Source of the DNA: Lachnospiraceae bacterium
Lineage (GTDB): Bacteria; Bacillota; Clostridia; Lachnospirales; Lachnospiraceae
Reading direction: 5' to 3'
Assembly (NCBI GenBank): GCA_024699325.1
Contig: JAILPS010000016.1
Span: forward strand, 1-46,300
DNA length: 46,300 nt
This document shows positions 23,872-32,024 of this stretch, piece after piece (positions within the stretch are counted from its first letter, which is position 1; each line of letters opens with the position of its first letter). The notes under the pieces are model-generated. The model ran no database searches. It saw only the letters and a program-made list of their open reading frames with translations, and was not told where the DNA came from. A program made the position numbers and the translations under genes.

Positions 23872-25302
23872 ATGACAGACGGTTATTCAAGTCCATTGTC
23901 CGAGCGCTACGCAAGCAAGGAGATGCAGTATATCTTCTCGCAGGATAAGAAGTTCACAACCTGGAGAAAACTCTGGATTGCCCTGGCTGAGGCGGAGCAC
24001 GAGCTTGGTCTTAACATTACGCAGGAGCAGATCGATGAACTGAAGGCTCACGCCGCAGATATCAACTACGATGTGGCTAAGGAGCGCGAGAAGTTAGTTC
24101 GTCACGATGTTATGTCACATGTATATGCTTACGGTGTTCAGTGCCCGAAGGCTGCAGGCATCATTCACTTAGGTGCTACAAGCTGCTATGTTGGCGACAA
24201 CACAGACATCATCATCATGACTGAGGCTCTTAAGCTTGTTAAGAAGAAGCTGGTCAATGTTATGGCTAAGCTGGCAGAATTTGCCGACAAATATAAGGCT
24301 CAGCCTACACTTGCCTTCACACATTTCCAGCCTGCACAGCCTACAACGGTTGGCAAGCGTGCCACACTGTGGCTCATGGAACTGAAGCTTGACTACGATG
24401 ACCTCTGCTATGTTATAGATTCTATGAAGCTCTTGGGCTCTAAGGGAACAACAGGAACACAGGCCAGCTTCATGGAGTTATTCGAGGGTGATATCGCCAA
24501 GATTAAGGAGCTTGAGAAGAAGATTGCCGACAAGATGGGCTTCGACGGATGCTATCCTGTATCTGGCCAGACCTATTCGCGCAAGGTTGACTCAAGAGTT
24601 ATGAACGTGCTCTCAGGCATTGCCCTCAGCGCACATAAATTCTCCAACGATATCAGACTTCTTCAGCATCTGAAGGAGGTTGAGGAGCCATTTGAGAAGA
24701 ACCAGATTGGTTCATCTGCCATGGCATATAAGAGGAATCCTATGAGAAGTGAGAGAATCGCTTCCCTTGCAAACTATGTGATTTCTGACACCATCAACCC
24801 TATGCTCACAGCTGCAACACAGTGGTTTGAGAGAACGCTCGACGATTCAGCTAACAAGCGTATCAGCATCCCTGAGGGATTCTTAGCAGTTGACGGTATT
24901 TTGGATCTCTACATGAACGTCGTTGACGGATTAGTTGTTTATGATAAGGTTATCGAGAAGCATCTCATGGCCGAGCTTCCATTCATGGCTACAGAGAATA
25001 TCATGATGGACGCTGTGAAGGCAGGCGGCAACCGCCAGGAGCTTCACGAGATCATCCGTACACTGTCCATGCAGGCAGGCGCCAATGTCAAGAGAGAGGG
25101 CAAGGACAACAACCTTCTCGAGCTTATCGCTGCAGATGAGCATTTCAATCTCACACTTGACGAGCTGAAGGCGACCATGAACCCTGCCAACTATGTGGGA
25201 AGAAGTGTTAGTCAGGTTGAGGAATTCTTAGCTGAGGTTGTTAAGCCAATCCTCGATGAGAATGCCGAAACACTGGGAATGACTGCAACAATCAACGTAT
25301 AA
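23872..25302 (+). CDS. purB: Adenylosuccinate lyase (476 aa)
   Basis: Cleaves SAICAR and adenylosuccinate to release fumarate in purine synthesis. Fumarase/aspartase superfamily signature 'GSSAMAYKRNPMRSE' near residue 280, with 'SPLSERYASKEM' at the N-terminus and catalytic-region 'THFQPAQPTTVGKR'. ATG 23872 is chosen because AAGGAG lies 7 bases upstream; the frame is open further back but without a ribosome site. purA follows directly, so the two consecutive steps of AMP synthesis are in one operon. The length matches the longer, eukaryote-like class of about 475 residues. Confidence 0.97.
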   Translation: MTDGYSSPLSERYASKEMQYIFSQDKKFTTWRKLWIALAEAEHELGLNITQEQIDELKAHAADINYDVAKEREKLVRHDVMSHVYAYGVQCPKAAGIIHLGATSCYVGDNTDIIIMTEALKLVKKKLVNVMAKLAEFADKYKAQPTLAFTHFQPAQPTTVGKRATLWLMELKLDYDDLCYVIDSMKLLGSKGTTGTQASFMELFEGDIAKIKELEKKIADKMGFDGCYPVSGQTYSRKVDSRVMNVLSGIALSAHKFSNDIRLLQHLKEVEEPFEKNQIGSSAMAYKRNPMRSERIASLANYVISDTINPMLTAATQWFERTLDDSANKRISIPEGFLAVDGILDLYMNVVDGLVVYDKVIEKHLMAELPFMATENIMMDAVKAGGNRQELHEIIRTLSMQAGANVKREGKDNNLLELIAADEHFNLTLDELKATMNPANYVGRSVSQVEEFLAEVVKPILDENAETLGMTATINV

Positions 25303-25334
25303 TATTGCACTAACGTGCGGAAATGAGGAACGAA

Positions 25335-26624
25335 ATGGTAAGAGCTATAGTAGGAGCAAACTGGGGTGACGAAGGTAAGGGTAAGATTACTGACATGCTC
25401 GCTGAGAAGTCAGACATCATTATCCGCTTCCAGGGAGGAAGCAACGCGGGACACACCATTATCAACAATTATGGTAGATTCGCGCTTCATTTACTTCCTT
25501 CAGGTGTTTTCTATAATCACACAACAAGCATCATCGGCAACGGTGTGGCATTAAACATCCCTTATTTAATCAAGGAGATCAAGGCCTTAGAGGAGCAGGG
25601 TGTTCCAACACCTAAGATTTTAGTCTCTGACAGAGCGCAGATCCTTATGCCATACCACATCGATTTCGATGTATACGAGGAGGAGCGCCTCGGCAAGAAC
25701 GCTTACGGTTCAACCAAGTCAGGCATCGCTCCATTCTATTCAGATAAGTATGCTAAGAAGGGCTTCCAGGTAAGCGAGCTCTTCGACGAGGAGAAGCTCT
25801 ACGAGAAGGTTGTGGCTACATGTGAATACAAGAATGCACTTCTTGAGCATCTCTATCACAAGGCTCCAATCAATCCTGACGAGCTTTACAAGACACTTCT
25901 CGAGTACAGAGATATGGTTGAGCCATATGTCTGTGACGTGTCAGCATACCTCTATGAAGCTATCAAGGCCGGCAAGAATATTCTCCTCGAGGGACAGTTA
26001 GGTTCCATGAAGGATCCAGATCACGGTATCTATCCGATGGTTACATCATCATCAACACTTGCTGCATACGGCGCTATCGGCGCAGGTATCCCTCCATACG
26101 AGATTAAGGATATCATCACCATCACGAAGGCATACTCAAGCGCAGTCGGCGCAGGCGAATTCGTCAGCGAGATCTTCGGCGACGAGGCAGAGGTTTTGAG
26201 ACGCCACGGCGGTGATAAGGGCGAGTACGGCGCAACAACAGGCCGTCCAAGAAGAGTGGGCTGGTTTGACGCTGTCGCAACACGCTACGGCTGCCGCATC
26301 CAGGGTGCAACACAGGTTGCCCTCACAGTTTTGGACTGCTTAGGATATCTGAAGGAGATTCCTGTATGTGTTGGCTATGAGATCGACGGAGAGGTTACGA
26401 AGGACTTCCCTACAACAGTTAAGCTTGCCAAGGCTAAGCCTGTATGGAAGGTGCTTCCAGGCTGGAACTGCGATATCAGAGGCATCAGAGAGTATGACAA
26501 GCTCCCTGAGAACTGCCGCAAATACATCGAGTTCATCGAGAGCGAGATTGGCTTCCCTATCACCATGGTTTCTAACGGACCTGGACGTGAGGAGATTATC
26601 TACAGAGAGAGCGCTCTCAAGTAG
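25335..26624 (+). CDS. purA: Adenylosuccinate synthetase (429 aa)
   Basis: Joins IMP and aspartate using GTP, the first committed step to AMP. 'VGANWGDEGKGKITD' is the P-loop near the N-terminus; 'GGSNAGHTI', 'STKSGIAPFYSDK' and 'TTGRPRRVGWFDAV' are further family signatures. The start at ATG 25335 fits GAGGAA 5 bases upstream; ATG 25323 has no ribosome site. The 32-base gap after purB contains a GCAC/GTGC mini-hairpin. Followed by a strong terminator at 26677. Confidence 0.97.
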   Translation: MVRAIVGANWGDEGKGKITDMLAEKSDIIIRFQGGSNAGHTIINNYGRFALHLLPSGVFYNHTTSIIGNGVALNIPYLIKEIKALEEQGVPTPKILVSDRAQILMPYHIDFDVYEEERLGKNAYGSTKSGIAPFYSDKYAKKGFQVSELFDEEKLYEKVVATCEYKNALLEHLYHKAPINPDELYKTLLEYRDMVEPYVCDVSAYLYEAIKAGKNILLEGQLGSMKDPDHGIYPMVTSSSTLAAYGAIGAGIPPYEIKDIITITKAYSSAVGAGEFVSEIFGDEAEVLRRHGGDKGEYGATTGRPRRVGWFDAVATRYGCRIQGATQVALTVLDCLGYLKEIPVCVGYEIDGEVTKDFPTTVKLAKAKPVWKVLPGWNCDIRGIREYDKLPENCRKYIEFIESEIGFPITMVSNGPGREEIIYRESALK

Positions 26625-26676
26625 TTGAAACTACATTTTAATAGTGATTTTAGGAGGCTGTAAAAAGTCCATAAAG

Positions 26677-26714
26677 AAAAATCGCTGTAGGCATAGTGCT
26701 TACAGCGATTTTTT
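26677..26714 (+). terminator. Terminator after purA
   Basis: The perfect stem AAAATCGCTGTA / TACAGCGATTTT (26677-26688, 26701-26712) has a 12-base loop and T6 at its 3' end. Confidence 0.9.
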
Positions 26715-26750
26715 AGTATGTGGGGAAATTTGTACGCACATATTTTGAAA

Positions 26751-26764
26751 GTTAAAATTTTAAC
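26751..26764. promoter_or_regulatory. Candidate operator palindrome, copy 1
   Basis: GTTAAAATTTTAAC is a perfect 14-bp palindrome 31 bases before the -35 at 26796. A close relative stands at the same distance before the promoter at 30559. The surrounding 36 bp (26738-26773) match 30502-30537 at about 29 positions. Confidence 0.55.
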
Positions 26765-26795
26765 AACAAATAATAATATAAATATAAAAATAATA

Positions 26796-26824
26796 TTGAC
26801 ATTGATACGTTTAAATTGTAATAT
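26796..26824 (+). promoter_or_regulatory. Sigma-A promoter of the second ABC cassette
   Basis: TTGACA (26796-26801), 17-bp spacer, TAATAT (26819-26824). The predicted start near 26831 lies just after ATG 26827, so translation in this transcript must begin later. Confidence 0.7.
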
Positions 26825-26826
26825 TA

Positions 26827-27264
26827 ATGACGATTAAATTTATTGACATAAAGTTGCTACATAGAAATATGGAACAATTTGTCTATATTTTTAATCGGGG
26901 ATGTGTACATATCTTAACAAAAAATAGTGATTTCCAGCCGAAAATAGAAATCACCCTTCCTTTCAAAACAATTTCAAGCACTCCAAGTGATACTGTTACT
27001 AATGAGGTGGTTGACGCAATATCGTTTTATATTACCAAGATTAATAAAGGAAATGACCGGGTAAGCAATTATAACTATATACGATGTAAATTATCGGGAA
27101 GTGTTGACACGATGTGGACGGTTGATAACCAATACAGGAATTATGTTATCAGCGGTTTCGGTACTCCGATAATGAAAATAAAACTGAGAAAAGAAGTATA
27201 TTATGTTTCAAGTACGATAGGAGTTATGGCGCATATGTTATGTATGCGCCAACTATTGTTTTGA
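26827..27264 (+). CDS. Hypothetical protein (up to 145 aa), uncertain
   Basis: An open frame between the promoter and the first ABC gene. No known family, signal peptide or membrane segment was recognised; the translated text is strand-rich ('IEITLPFKTI', 'MWTVDNQYRN'). Neither ATG 26827 nor ATG 26869 (131 aa) has a ribosome site, and the likely transcript begins after 26827. It could be a leaderless or degenerate gene, or a long 5' leader that happens to be open. The stop lies 20 bases before the ABC gene start. Confidence 0.4.
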   Translation: MTIKFIDIKLLHRNMEQFVYIFNRGCVHILTKNSDFQPKIEITLPFKTISSTPSDTVTNEVVDAISFYITKINKGNDRVSNYNYIRCKLSGSVDTMWTVDNQYRNYVISGFGTPIMKIKLRKEVYYVSSTIGVMAHMLCMRQLLF

Positions 27265-27284
27265 TGATTGATAATGGGAGTTGT

Positions 27285-28184
27285 ATGGAAAACAATAAAT
27301 CATTTTTAGACAGATTATATGGCAAAACCAGGCACCTGATTGTCAGATCAGGTGTGGTTTTTAATGGTATAGGTTTTTGGATCACATTTACAAGTGTGCT
27401 TTTACTGTGTATGACAAATACTGTAATCTGTGCCGTCAGAGATATCGGATGTGATACTGCACTTTCGTATAGTGCTCCAGAGGCTTTTTTGCTGTACATG
27501 GGCGATGTTGAAGGAAATATTGGTGCTGTGTTTGATTTTTTATATATATTTCTTTTGCTGCTGCCGTTTTCACTGTCATATGTCAACGAAAGAAAGAAAA
27601 ACACCATGTGCATTATTCAGATACGCAGAGGAATACGCCGCTACTATTATGAGAATTTGTTCTTGTGTTTTTTGGGTAGTTTTACGGCGTTTTTTATACC
27701 GTTTGTGATACAGATAGGGGTAAACCAGCTGATATTTGGTGGTGAATTTATGGATTCTTTTACGTACATGTGGCAGGGGGATATAAGTGGAGACCGTTAT
27801 GGCGAAATTCTATATACGAGGGCTATTCCGTTTAAATGGTTGTTTATCAATCATCCGCAGATGTATAACCTGTTGTTTGCTTTTCTGTTTTCTTGTATGT
27901 GCGCAGTTTTTGCTATGTTGGTTTATGCCATATCCTTATATGTGAAGCGTTATGCGATAGTATTGCTTTTGCCGCTTTTTCTTATAGTGCAGTTACAGGG
28001 AAAAATAGACGCCGTTTCTGAAGAATTATTTGGAAAATATATAGAGTTCGAAACTGTACACTATTTTATGGTTATGGGCTCAAGAGGGCAGTGCATATGG
28101 TATTTGGCCGGGTTTATGATAGTTGTGTTAGCGGTTACTTATTATCTTACTGAGAAAAAGTGCTGTATGGATCAGATCAATTGA
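27285..28184 (+). CDS. ABC-exporter permease-like membrane protein (299 aa)
   Basis: Polytopic membrane protein with hydrophobic segments near residues 25-47, 80-100, 120-143, 195-225, 228-250 and 268-290. The cytoplasmic loop 'NERKKNTMCIIQIRRG' resembles ABC-2 coupling loops. ATG 27285 has GGGAG 7 bases upstream and is preferred over the earlier ATG 27240. It is the first of three transporter genes in one operon with the permease at 28192 and ATPase at 29012. Codons are AT-rich like the rest of this accessory region. Substrate unknown. Confidence 0.8.
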   Translation: MENNKSFLDRLYGKTRHLIVRSGVVFNGIGFWITFTSVLLLCMTNTVICAVRDIGCDTALSYSAPEAFLLYMGDVEGNIGAVFDFLYIFLLLLPFSLSYVNERKKNTMCIIQIRRGIRRYYYENLFLCFLGSFTAFFIPFVIQIGVNQLIFGGEFMDSFTYMWQGDISGDRYGEILYTRAIPFKWLFINHPQMYNLLFAFLFSCMCAVFAMLVYAISLYVKRYAIVLLLPLFLIVQLQGKIDAVSEELFGKYIEFETVHYFMVMGSRGQCIWYLAGFMIVVLAVTYYLTEKKCCMDQIN

Positions 28185-28191
28185 GAGGGAA

Positions 28192-29001
28192 ATGAGAGAT
28201 AATAGCAGTTTAATAAAAGAATTTATTTTAATAATTGCAGTTTTTTCCGGTGTTTTCATTATATGGAATTTCGTATTTTTGGCCGGTCTTATTTTTGGCG
28301 TAGATATCGGAGAAAACAAGGATTTTTTTGATAATTTTGAAAACCTTATTTTTCTGACGGCGTTGACTGTTGATGACGGATGGTCGGTATCTATGTTTGC
28401 AATATCGGAAAGCATGGTTTTCATGGGACTATACGGCGCTTACTGGTATAGAAGGATGGATATTGATGGAATATACTATTTTGTACGGCAACCCAGCAGA
28501 AAAAAATGGATATTAAAGACCAGCTTACAACTGTTGGGTATTACGGCTTTTTGGGGACTTTTGCAGGTCGGCGTGCCATATATATTGTCGTCTCTGTACA
28601 CTGATACAGATTTTTCTTTTATGACATTCCTGCTTTTTATAATCATGTATCTGAGCATCACATTGTTTAACTATTTTTCCGTTTATTTGGTAAATATTTT
28701 TTCGATGAGATATGGCACAGTCATAAGTTTTATTATTGTATATTGCTTTTATATTTTCTGCTTTATAGGTATGTCCTTCACAAAGGACAACAGATATCCT
28801 CTGGCTTATTTTGCGCCCACAGAAGTGACGCTCGTCAAATGGGAAGATGATATAGGAAGTATTAAAGCATTTGTTGACATAAATAAAAGCACAATCATTT
28901 CTTTGAGTGTATTAGCTGTATACTGTATGACGTTAATATTTATAACCTGGTGTAATGTAGACAAATGGGACATAGGTCTAAAAAGCCGTGAGAATGTATG
29001 A
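28192..29001 (+). CDS. ABC-exporter permease-like membrane protein (269 aa)
   Basis: About six membrane segments (near residues 8-30, 64-80, 105-125, 142-163, 175-195 and 237-255), with a basic coupling loop 'FVRQPSRKKWIL' after the second. GAGAGGGA stands before the ATG, 7 bases after the previous stop. Its layout parallels that of the permease at 27285, so the transporter is probably a heterodimer of membrane subunits. The following ATPase gene is tightly linked. Confidence 0.8.
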   Translation: MRDNSSLIKEFILIIAVFSGVFIIWNFVFLAGLIFGVDIGENKDFFDNFENLIFLTALTVDDGWSVSMFAISESMVFMGLYGAYWYRRMDIDGIYYFVRQPSRKKWILKTSLQLLGITAFWGLLQVGVPYILSSLYTDTDFSFMTFLLFIIMYLSITLFNYFSVYLVNIFSMRYGTVISFIIVYCFYIFCFIGMSFTKDNRYPLAYFAPTEVTLVKWEDDIGSIKAFVDINKSTIISLSVLAVYCMTLIFITWCNVDKWDIGLKSRENV

Positions 29002-29011
29002 GAGGCAGAAT

Positions 29012-29644
29012 ATGAAGATAGAACTTATAGATATTACTAAGAAAATCAAGAATAAGACTGTTCTTGAAAACGTGGACATGACGCTTGAAACGGGCAAAAT
29101 CTATGGATTGGCAGGTGAAAACGGTTCAGGAAAAACTATGCTCATGAGGGTGCTGTCCGGACTTATACGTCCCAGCGGAGGTAAGATAAAACTAGATGAC
29201 AGAGAAATACATGCAATGGATCTGGCAACTGTAAAAGTCGGGCTGGTTTTGGAAAACACCAGTCTGTACAACAGTATGACGGGGTTTGAGAACCTTATGT
29301 ATCTGGGTAATCTTCGATCTGATATCAGGCAGGACAGAGTTAACGAGATGCTGGATAAGGTTGGGCTGGATCCGACAGATAAGAGAAAATATAGCACTTA
29401 TTCTTTGGGAATGAAGCAGAAACTTGCTATTGCACAGGCTTTTTTGGAGTATCCAAATTTGTTGCTTTTGGATGAACCAACGAATGCAATTGACGAGGAG
29501 AGCTGTAAAAAGATTCGCAAACTGATTATGGAAGGCAGGGAGGAACGCATCACACTGCTTGTGTCACATGACAGGAGCGTGATTGATGATCTGTGTGATA
29601 TCATATATACTATTGCTGATGGAAAAGTGAGGCTTTGTCAATGA
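29012..29644 (+). CDS. ABC transporter ATP-binding protein (210 aa)
   Basis: Compact nucleotide-binding domain with Walker A 'GENGSGKTM', signature 'YSLGMKQKLAIAQ', Walker B 'LLLLDEPTNAID' and switch histidine 'LLVSHDRSV'. ATG 29012 is chosen because GAGAGG lies just upstream and the protein then starts 'MKIELIDITKK'. A GTG at 28988 overlaps the permease gene. The short length without a C-terminal extension matches minimal exporter or immunity-type subunits. The next gene starts with an ATGA overlap. Confidence 0.92.
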   Translation: MKIELIDITKKIKNKTVLENVDMTLETGKIYGLAGENGSGKTMLMRVLSGLIRPSGGKIKLDDREIHAMDLATVKVGLVLENTSLYNSMTGFENLMYLGNLRSDIRQDRVNEMLDKVGLDPTDKRKYSTYSLGMKQKLAIAQAFLEYPNLLLLDEPTNAIDEESCKKIRKLIMEGREERITLLVSHDRSVIDDLCDIIYTIADGKVRLCQ

Positions 29645-30402
29645 AATTATGGAAAATAATGTCAATCATATGTGCGGCAATGGTTGTATCAACGATTGTG
29701 ATTTGTTTGTGCTGCAGGCTCACCGTGAAGGATGCAGGTATAAGTGACATAAGAGACATAGGTGGATATCTTGAATATTGTTCCGGTGTGCCCATAAAAG
29801 CTATAGACAGAAAAGCTGTTTCCATGGCAGAATTTATTCTTTCCAACAAAGACAAATACAAAACCGGCGTGAGCAGTGAGGGGCTGTACGTCCACCACGA
29901 TTTGCAGGTTTTTGTTGTAGAAAAGGTTGATATGACAAATGCAAACGACGAAACAATATTTCAGTTGCCAGGTGAAGTTGCTCAGGATGTGAAGGTTGTC
30001 AAAGTGCTTCAGGGTGATAATATCGAGGGGGAGTACATTAATCTGTACGGCATAGGCGGAATATTGATACAATACGATAACAGTATAGTAAACATGGGGG
30101 TGAATTGGAAGAATGTAATGCTTCCCGGTAACCAGTATCTCGTGTTCTGCGAATGTGTTGAGAATATGCAGGAGTTGGAGAATTGCTGCGGTTATCCATT
30201 AAAATACAGGCTGATATATTCGCTTTTTAACCAGTTGAACATAACCAGAGATATGACACAATTATTAAACGAAGATGGAACATGCAGTGATTGGAGTAAT
30301 ATAGAGTTTTTCACCTACAATAGTGACACCCTTGATGCTCTTCTGGAAATAAAGAGAGAAATCCTGAAAGAATATGGACTTAAGGTTGGAGACAGTATAT
30401 AG
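29641..30402 (+). CDS. Membrane-anchored extracellular protein of unknown function (253 aa)
   Basis: The start overlaps the ATPase stop (ATGA). A single hydrophobic segment at residues 6-25 is followed by an extracytoplasmic domain of about 225 residues with no recognised family ('VAQDVKVVKVLQGDN', 'NLYGIGGILIQY'). No lipobox cysteine is placed correctly ('LCCRL' lies just after the segment but lacks the usual consensus). The tight coupling to the ATPase suggests an exporter accessory protein such as an HlyD-like or ligand-binding subunit, but this is inference. A strong terminator follows. Confidence 0.78.
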   Translation: MKLWKIMSIICAAMVVSTIVICLCCRLTVKDAGISDIRDIGGYLEYCSGVPIKAIDRKAVSMAEFILSNKDKYKTGVSSEGLYVHHDLQVFVVEKVDMTNANDETIFQLPGEVAQDVKVVKVLQGDNIEGEYINLYGIGGILIQYDNSIVNMGVNWKNVMLPGNQYLVFCECVENMQELENCCGYPLKYRLIYSLFNQLNITRDMTQLLNEDGTCSDWSNIEFFTYNSDTLDALLEIKREILKEYGLKVGDSI

Positions 30403-30438
30403 TTTCATAATAGTTGATAATCCAGATGATTATATTAT

Positions 30439-30478
30439 AAACCTCCACGGCAAAAATATCCGCCGTGGAGGTTTTTTT
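30439..30478 (+). terminator. Terminator after the second ABC cassette
   Basis: The perfect 13-bp stem AAACCTCCACGGC / GCCGTGGAGGTTT (30439-30451, 30462-30474) with a 10-base loop runs into T7. Confidence 0.92.
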
Positions 30479-30514
30479 GATTTCGGGCGGGAATTGTATT
30501 TACATATTGTAAAA

Positions 30515-30528
30515 GTTAAATATTTGAC
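30515..30528. promoter_or_regulatory. Candidate operator palindrome, copy 2
   Basis: GTTAAATATTTGAC is a palindrome with one mismatched pair, 30 bases before the -35 at 30559. It matches the layout of the perfect copy at 26751. Confidence 0.5.
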
Positions 30529-30558
30529 AATCAATAAGGCTAAATAATATAAAAAGCA

Positions 30559-30587
30559 TTGACATATTAAATAGAATATATTAATCT
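30559..30587 (+). promoter_or_regulatory. Sigma-A promoter of the 164-aa protein gene
   Basis: TTGACA (30559-30564), 17-bp spacer, TAATCT (30582-30587). Same geometry as the promoter at 26796. Confidence 0.65.
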
Positions 30588-30618
30588 GTCTAAAGATATT
30601 ATACGAGGAGAATAGTGT

Positions 30619-31113
30619 ATGAAAAAGAAAGTGATCATAGCGGTAGTAGCAGTTTTAATGCTTGCAGTTTTAGGTGGAGCGATATATTATTTCGCATCCA
30701 GTGGCAATAAGATTGCCAACGGAACATACAGGGTAGTGGGTTGTGAAGAGTATCCTAACGCCACCATAACTGTGAAGAATGGTAGTGTGCAGTTTACGGA
30801 TATAGACCTCAATGCCTATTTTCAAGAGAAACTTCAAAAAATATATGAAAGCTATAAGAATAGTGAAGAAAATAGTTGTACAGAGGATGAACTTACTGAT
30901 TTTTTGGATTTAAACAAGCATTTTGTTCAGAATGTCTATGATATGAATAAGAATAAATGTGATTACAGAAAAGCGGGAACATTTGAATATAGATATTTTT
31001 GGTACACAGGAGAGTTGATTGGAGTTGGTTTAGTATACAACAGTAACGATAAAACTATCAATGCTTGCTGCCTTGGCGCTGGATTGGAAGGAATTCTTTT
31101 TGAGAAGGAGTAA
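30619..31113 (+). CDS. Small membrane-anchored extracellular protein (164 aa)
   Basis: The N-terminal membrane segment (residues 4-26, 'VIIAVVAVLMLAVLGG') is followed by a 'NGTYRVVGCEEYP' beta-strand and an acidic helical middle ('YKNSEENSCTEDEL'). The domain contains five cysteines, including a 'NACCLGAG' pair. No family recognised. GAGGAGA precedes the ATG. It stands alone between two promoter/terminator units and shares its upstream region with the ABC cassette at 26831, which suggests joint control and perhaps a role as an accessory or immunity-like protein (inference). Confidence 0.8.
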   Translation: MKKKVIIAVVAVLMLAVLGGAIYYFASSGNKIANGTYRVVGCEEYPNATITVKNGSVQFTDIDLNAYFQEKLQKIYESYKNSEENSCTEDELTDFLDLNKHFVQNVYDMNKNKCDYRKAGTFEYRYFWYTGELIGVGLVYNSNDKTINACCLGAGLEGILFEKE

Positions 31114-31301
31114 AACTTCTCTATGGGGCTAAACGCGGCTTAAAACTGTAAGTCTTAGGCGGGGCGGTTTTGGGAGAATTGATATGATAATAGCTGAAAA
31201 TAAATCCAAAAAAGGCAGAATCCACCTGTTACACTATCATCCTCGCTTTGTATGGGATTGCCAAGGTGCAGAAGGCAAAATAATTATATCTGAAATACTT
31301 T

Positions 31302-31346
31302 ACCCGCTGCCGCGAAGTTTTCCTTCCTGTGGGCAGCGGGTTTTTT
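31302..31346 (+). terminator. Terminator in the gap before the ECF sigma gene
   Basis: The stem ACCCGCTGCC / GGCAGCGGGT (31302-31311, 31332-31341) has a 20-base loop and ends in T6. It terminates the 30619 transcript. The 362-base gap 31114-31475 otherwise holds a doubtful 65-codon frame (31184-31381) that runs through this terminator, and the ECF-type promoter at 31407. Confidence 0.8.
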
Positions 31347-31406
31347 GCGTTTTCGGAATCATTTCATTGACAAAAATATAAAATTTTTATAAAGTTAGGA
31401 ATATTT

Positions 31407-31434
31407 TGTAAGATTCGCATGTAAATGTCGTCTT
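31407..31434 (+). promoter_or_regulatory. Putative ECF-type autoregulatory promoter
   Basis: TGTAAG (31407-31412), 16-bp spacer, CGTCTT (31429-31434). This resembles ECF promoters of the Bacillus SigM/SigV type (TGAAAC, 16 bp, CGTC). It stands 42 bases before the sigma gene start, as expected for autoregulation. Confidence 0.5.
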
Positions 31435-31475
31435 TACCTATAGAAGGGTAAGATAACTCTGGAGGATTTACCGTT

Positions 31476-32024
31476 TTGGAAGACAATGAAATACTGACGC
31501 TGTTTTATGAGCGGGATGAGAGGGCCATAGAGGAGATCATGGCCCGGTACGGTCCGCTTATGAGACATGTGTCGTACAACATTCTGAACAACAATGAAGA
31601 TGTCGAGGAGTGCGTCTCGAACGCGTGTCTTTCTCTTTGGAATTCTTTGTCTGTCAAGCAGGATATAAGTCTTAAGGCGTATGTTCTTAAGACCATCAAG
31701 AATATTTCTCTCGACAGATATAAGTATTACGACAGAGAAAAACGCGGCGGACACGATGTGCCTCTGCCTCTCGATGAGATGGATGAGATCGATCGGAAGA
31801 TAGATGATCCCTGTGATCAGATTCTGCTGAACGATATCCTGAGCGATTATATCGCTTCCCTCAGTCCTGAGAAAAAAGCAATATTTGTCGCGAGATACTG
31901 GTATTTCGAGAGCATCGACAGTATCGCGCAGAGGCAGCACATTTCCCGGAACAAGGTCTATGTCATGTTGCACCGATGCAAGAAGGAATTAAAGAAAAAA
32001 CTTATGGAGAATGGATTTCTATGA
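31476..32024 (+). CDS. ECF-type RNA polymerase sigma factor (182 aa)
   Basis: Directs RNA polymerase to a small regulon, probably in response to envelope stress. Region 2 lies at about residues 15-85 ('NNEDVEECVSNACLSLWNSL', 'LKTIKNISLDRYKYYDRE'). Region 4 lies at about 120-178 and contains the helix-turn-helix 'DSIAQRQHISRNKVYVMLHRCKKEL'-type segment. The TTG start is supported by GGAGGA 9 bases upstream; there is no ATG in position. The partner membrane protein gene starts in an ATGA overlap with the stop, typical of sigma/anti-sigma pairs. An ECF-type promoter stands upstream. Confidence 0.92.
   Translation: MEDNEILTLFYERDERAIEEIMARYGPLMRHVSYNILNNNEDVEECVSNACLSLWNSLSVKQDISLKAYVLKTIKNISLDRYKYYDREKRGGHDVPLPLDEMDEIDRKIDDPCDQILLNDILSDYIASLSPEKKAIFVARYWYFESIDSIAQRQHISRNKVYVMLHRCKKELKKKLMENGFL

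Noticed and set aside
31184-31381. 65-codon + strand frame with a GGGAG ribosome-like site
   Set aside because: It runs straight through the terminator stem at 31302-31346 and its translation has no recognisable features. Kept only as part of the gap description.
31434-31973. 179-codon minus-strand frame opposite the sigma factor gene
   Set aside because: It is the antisense shadow of a clear ECF sigma gene, with no ribosome site and no family pattern.
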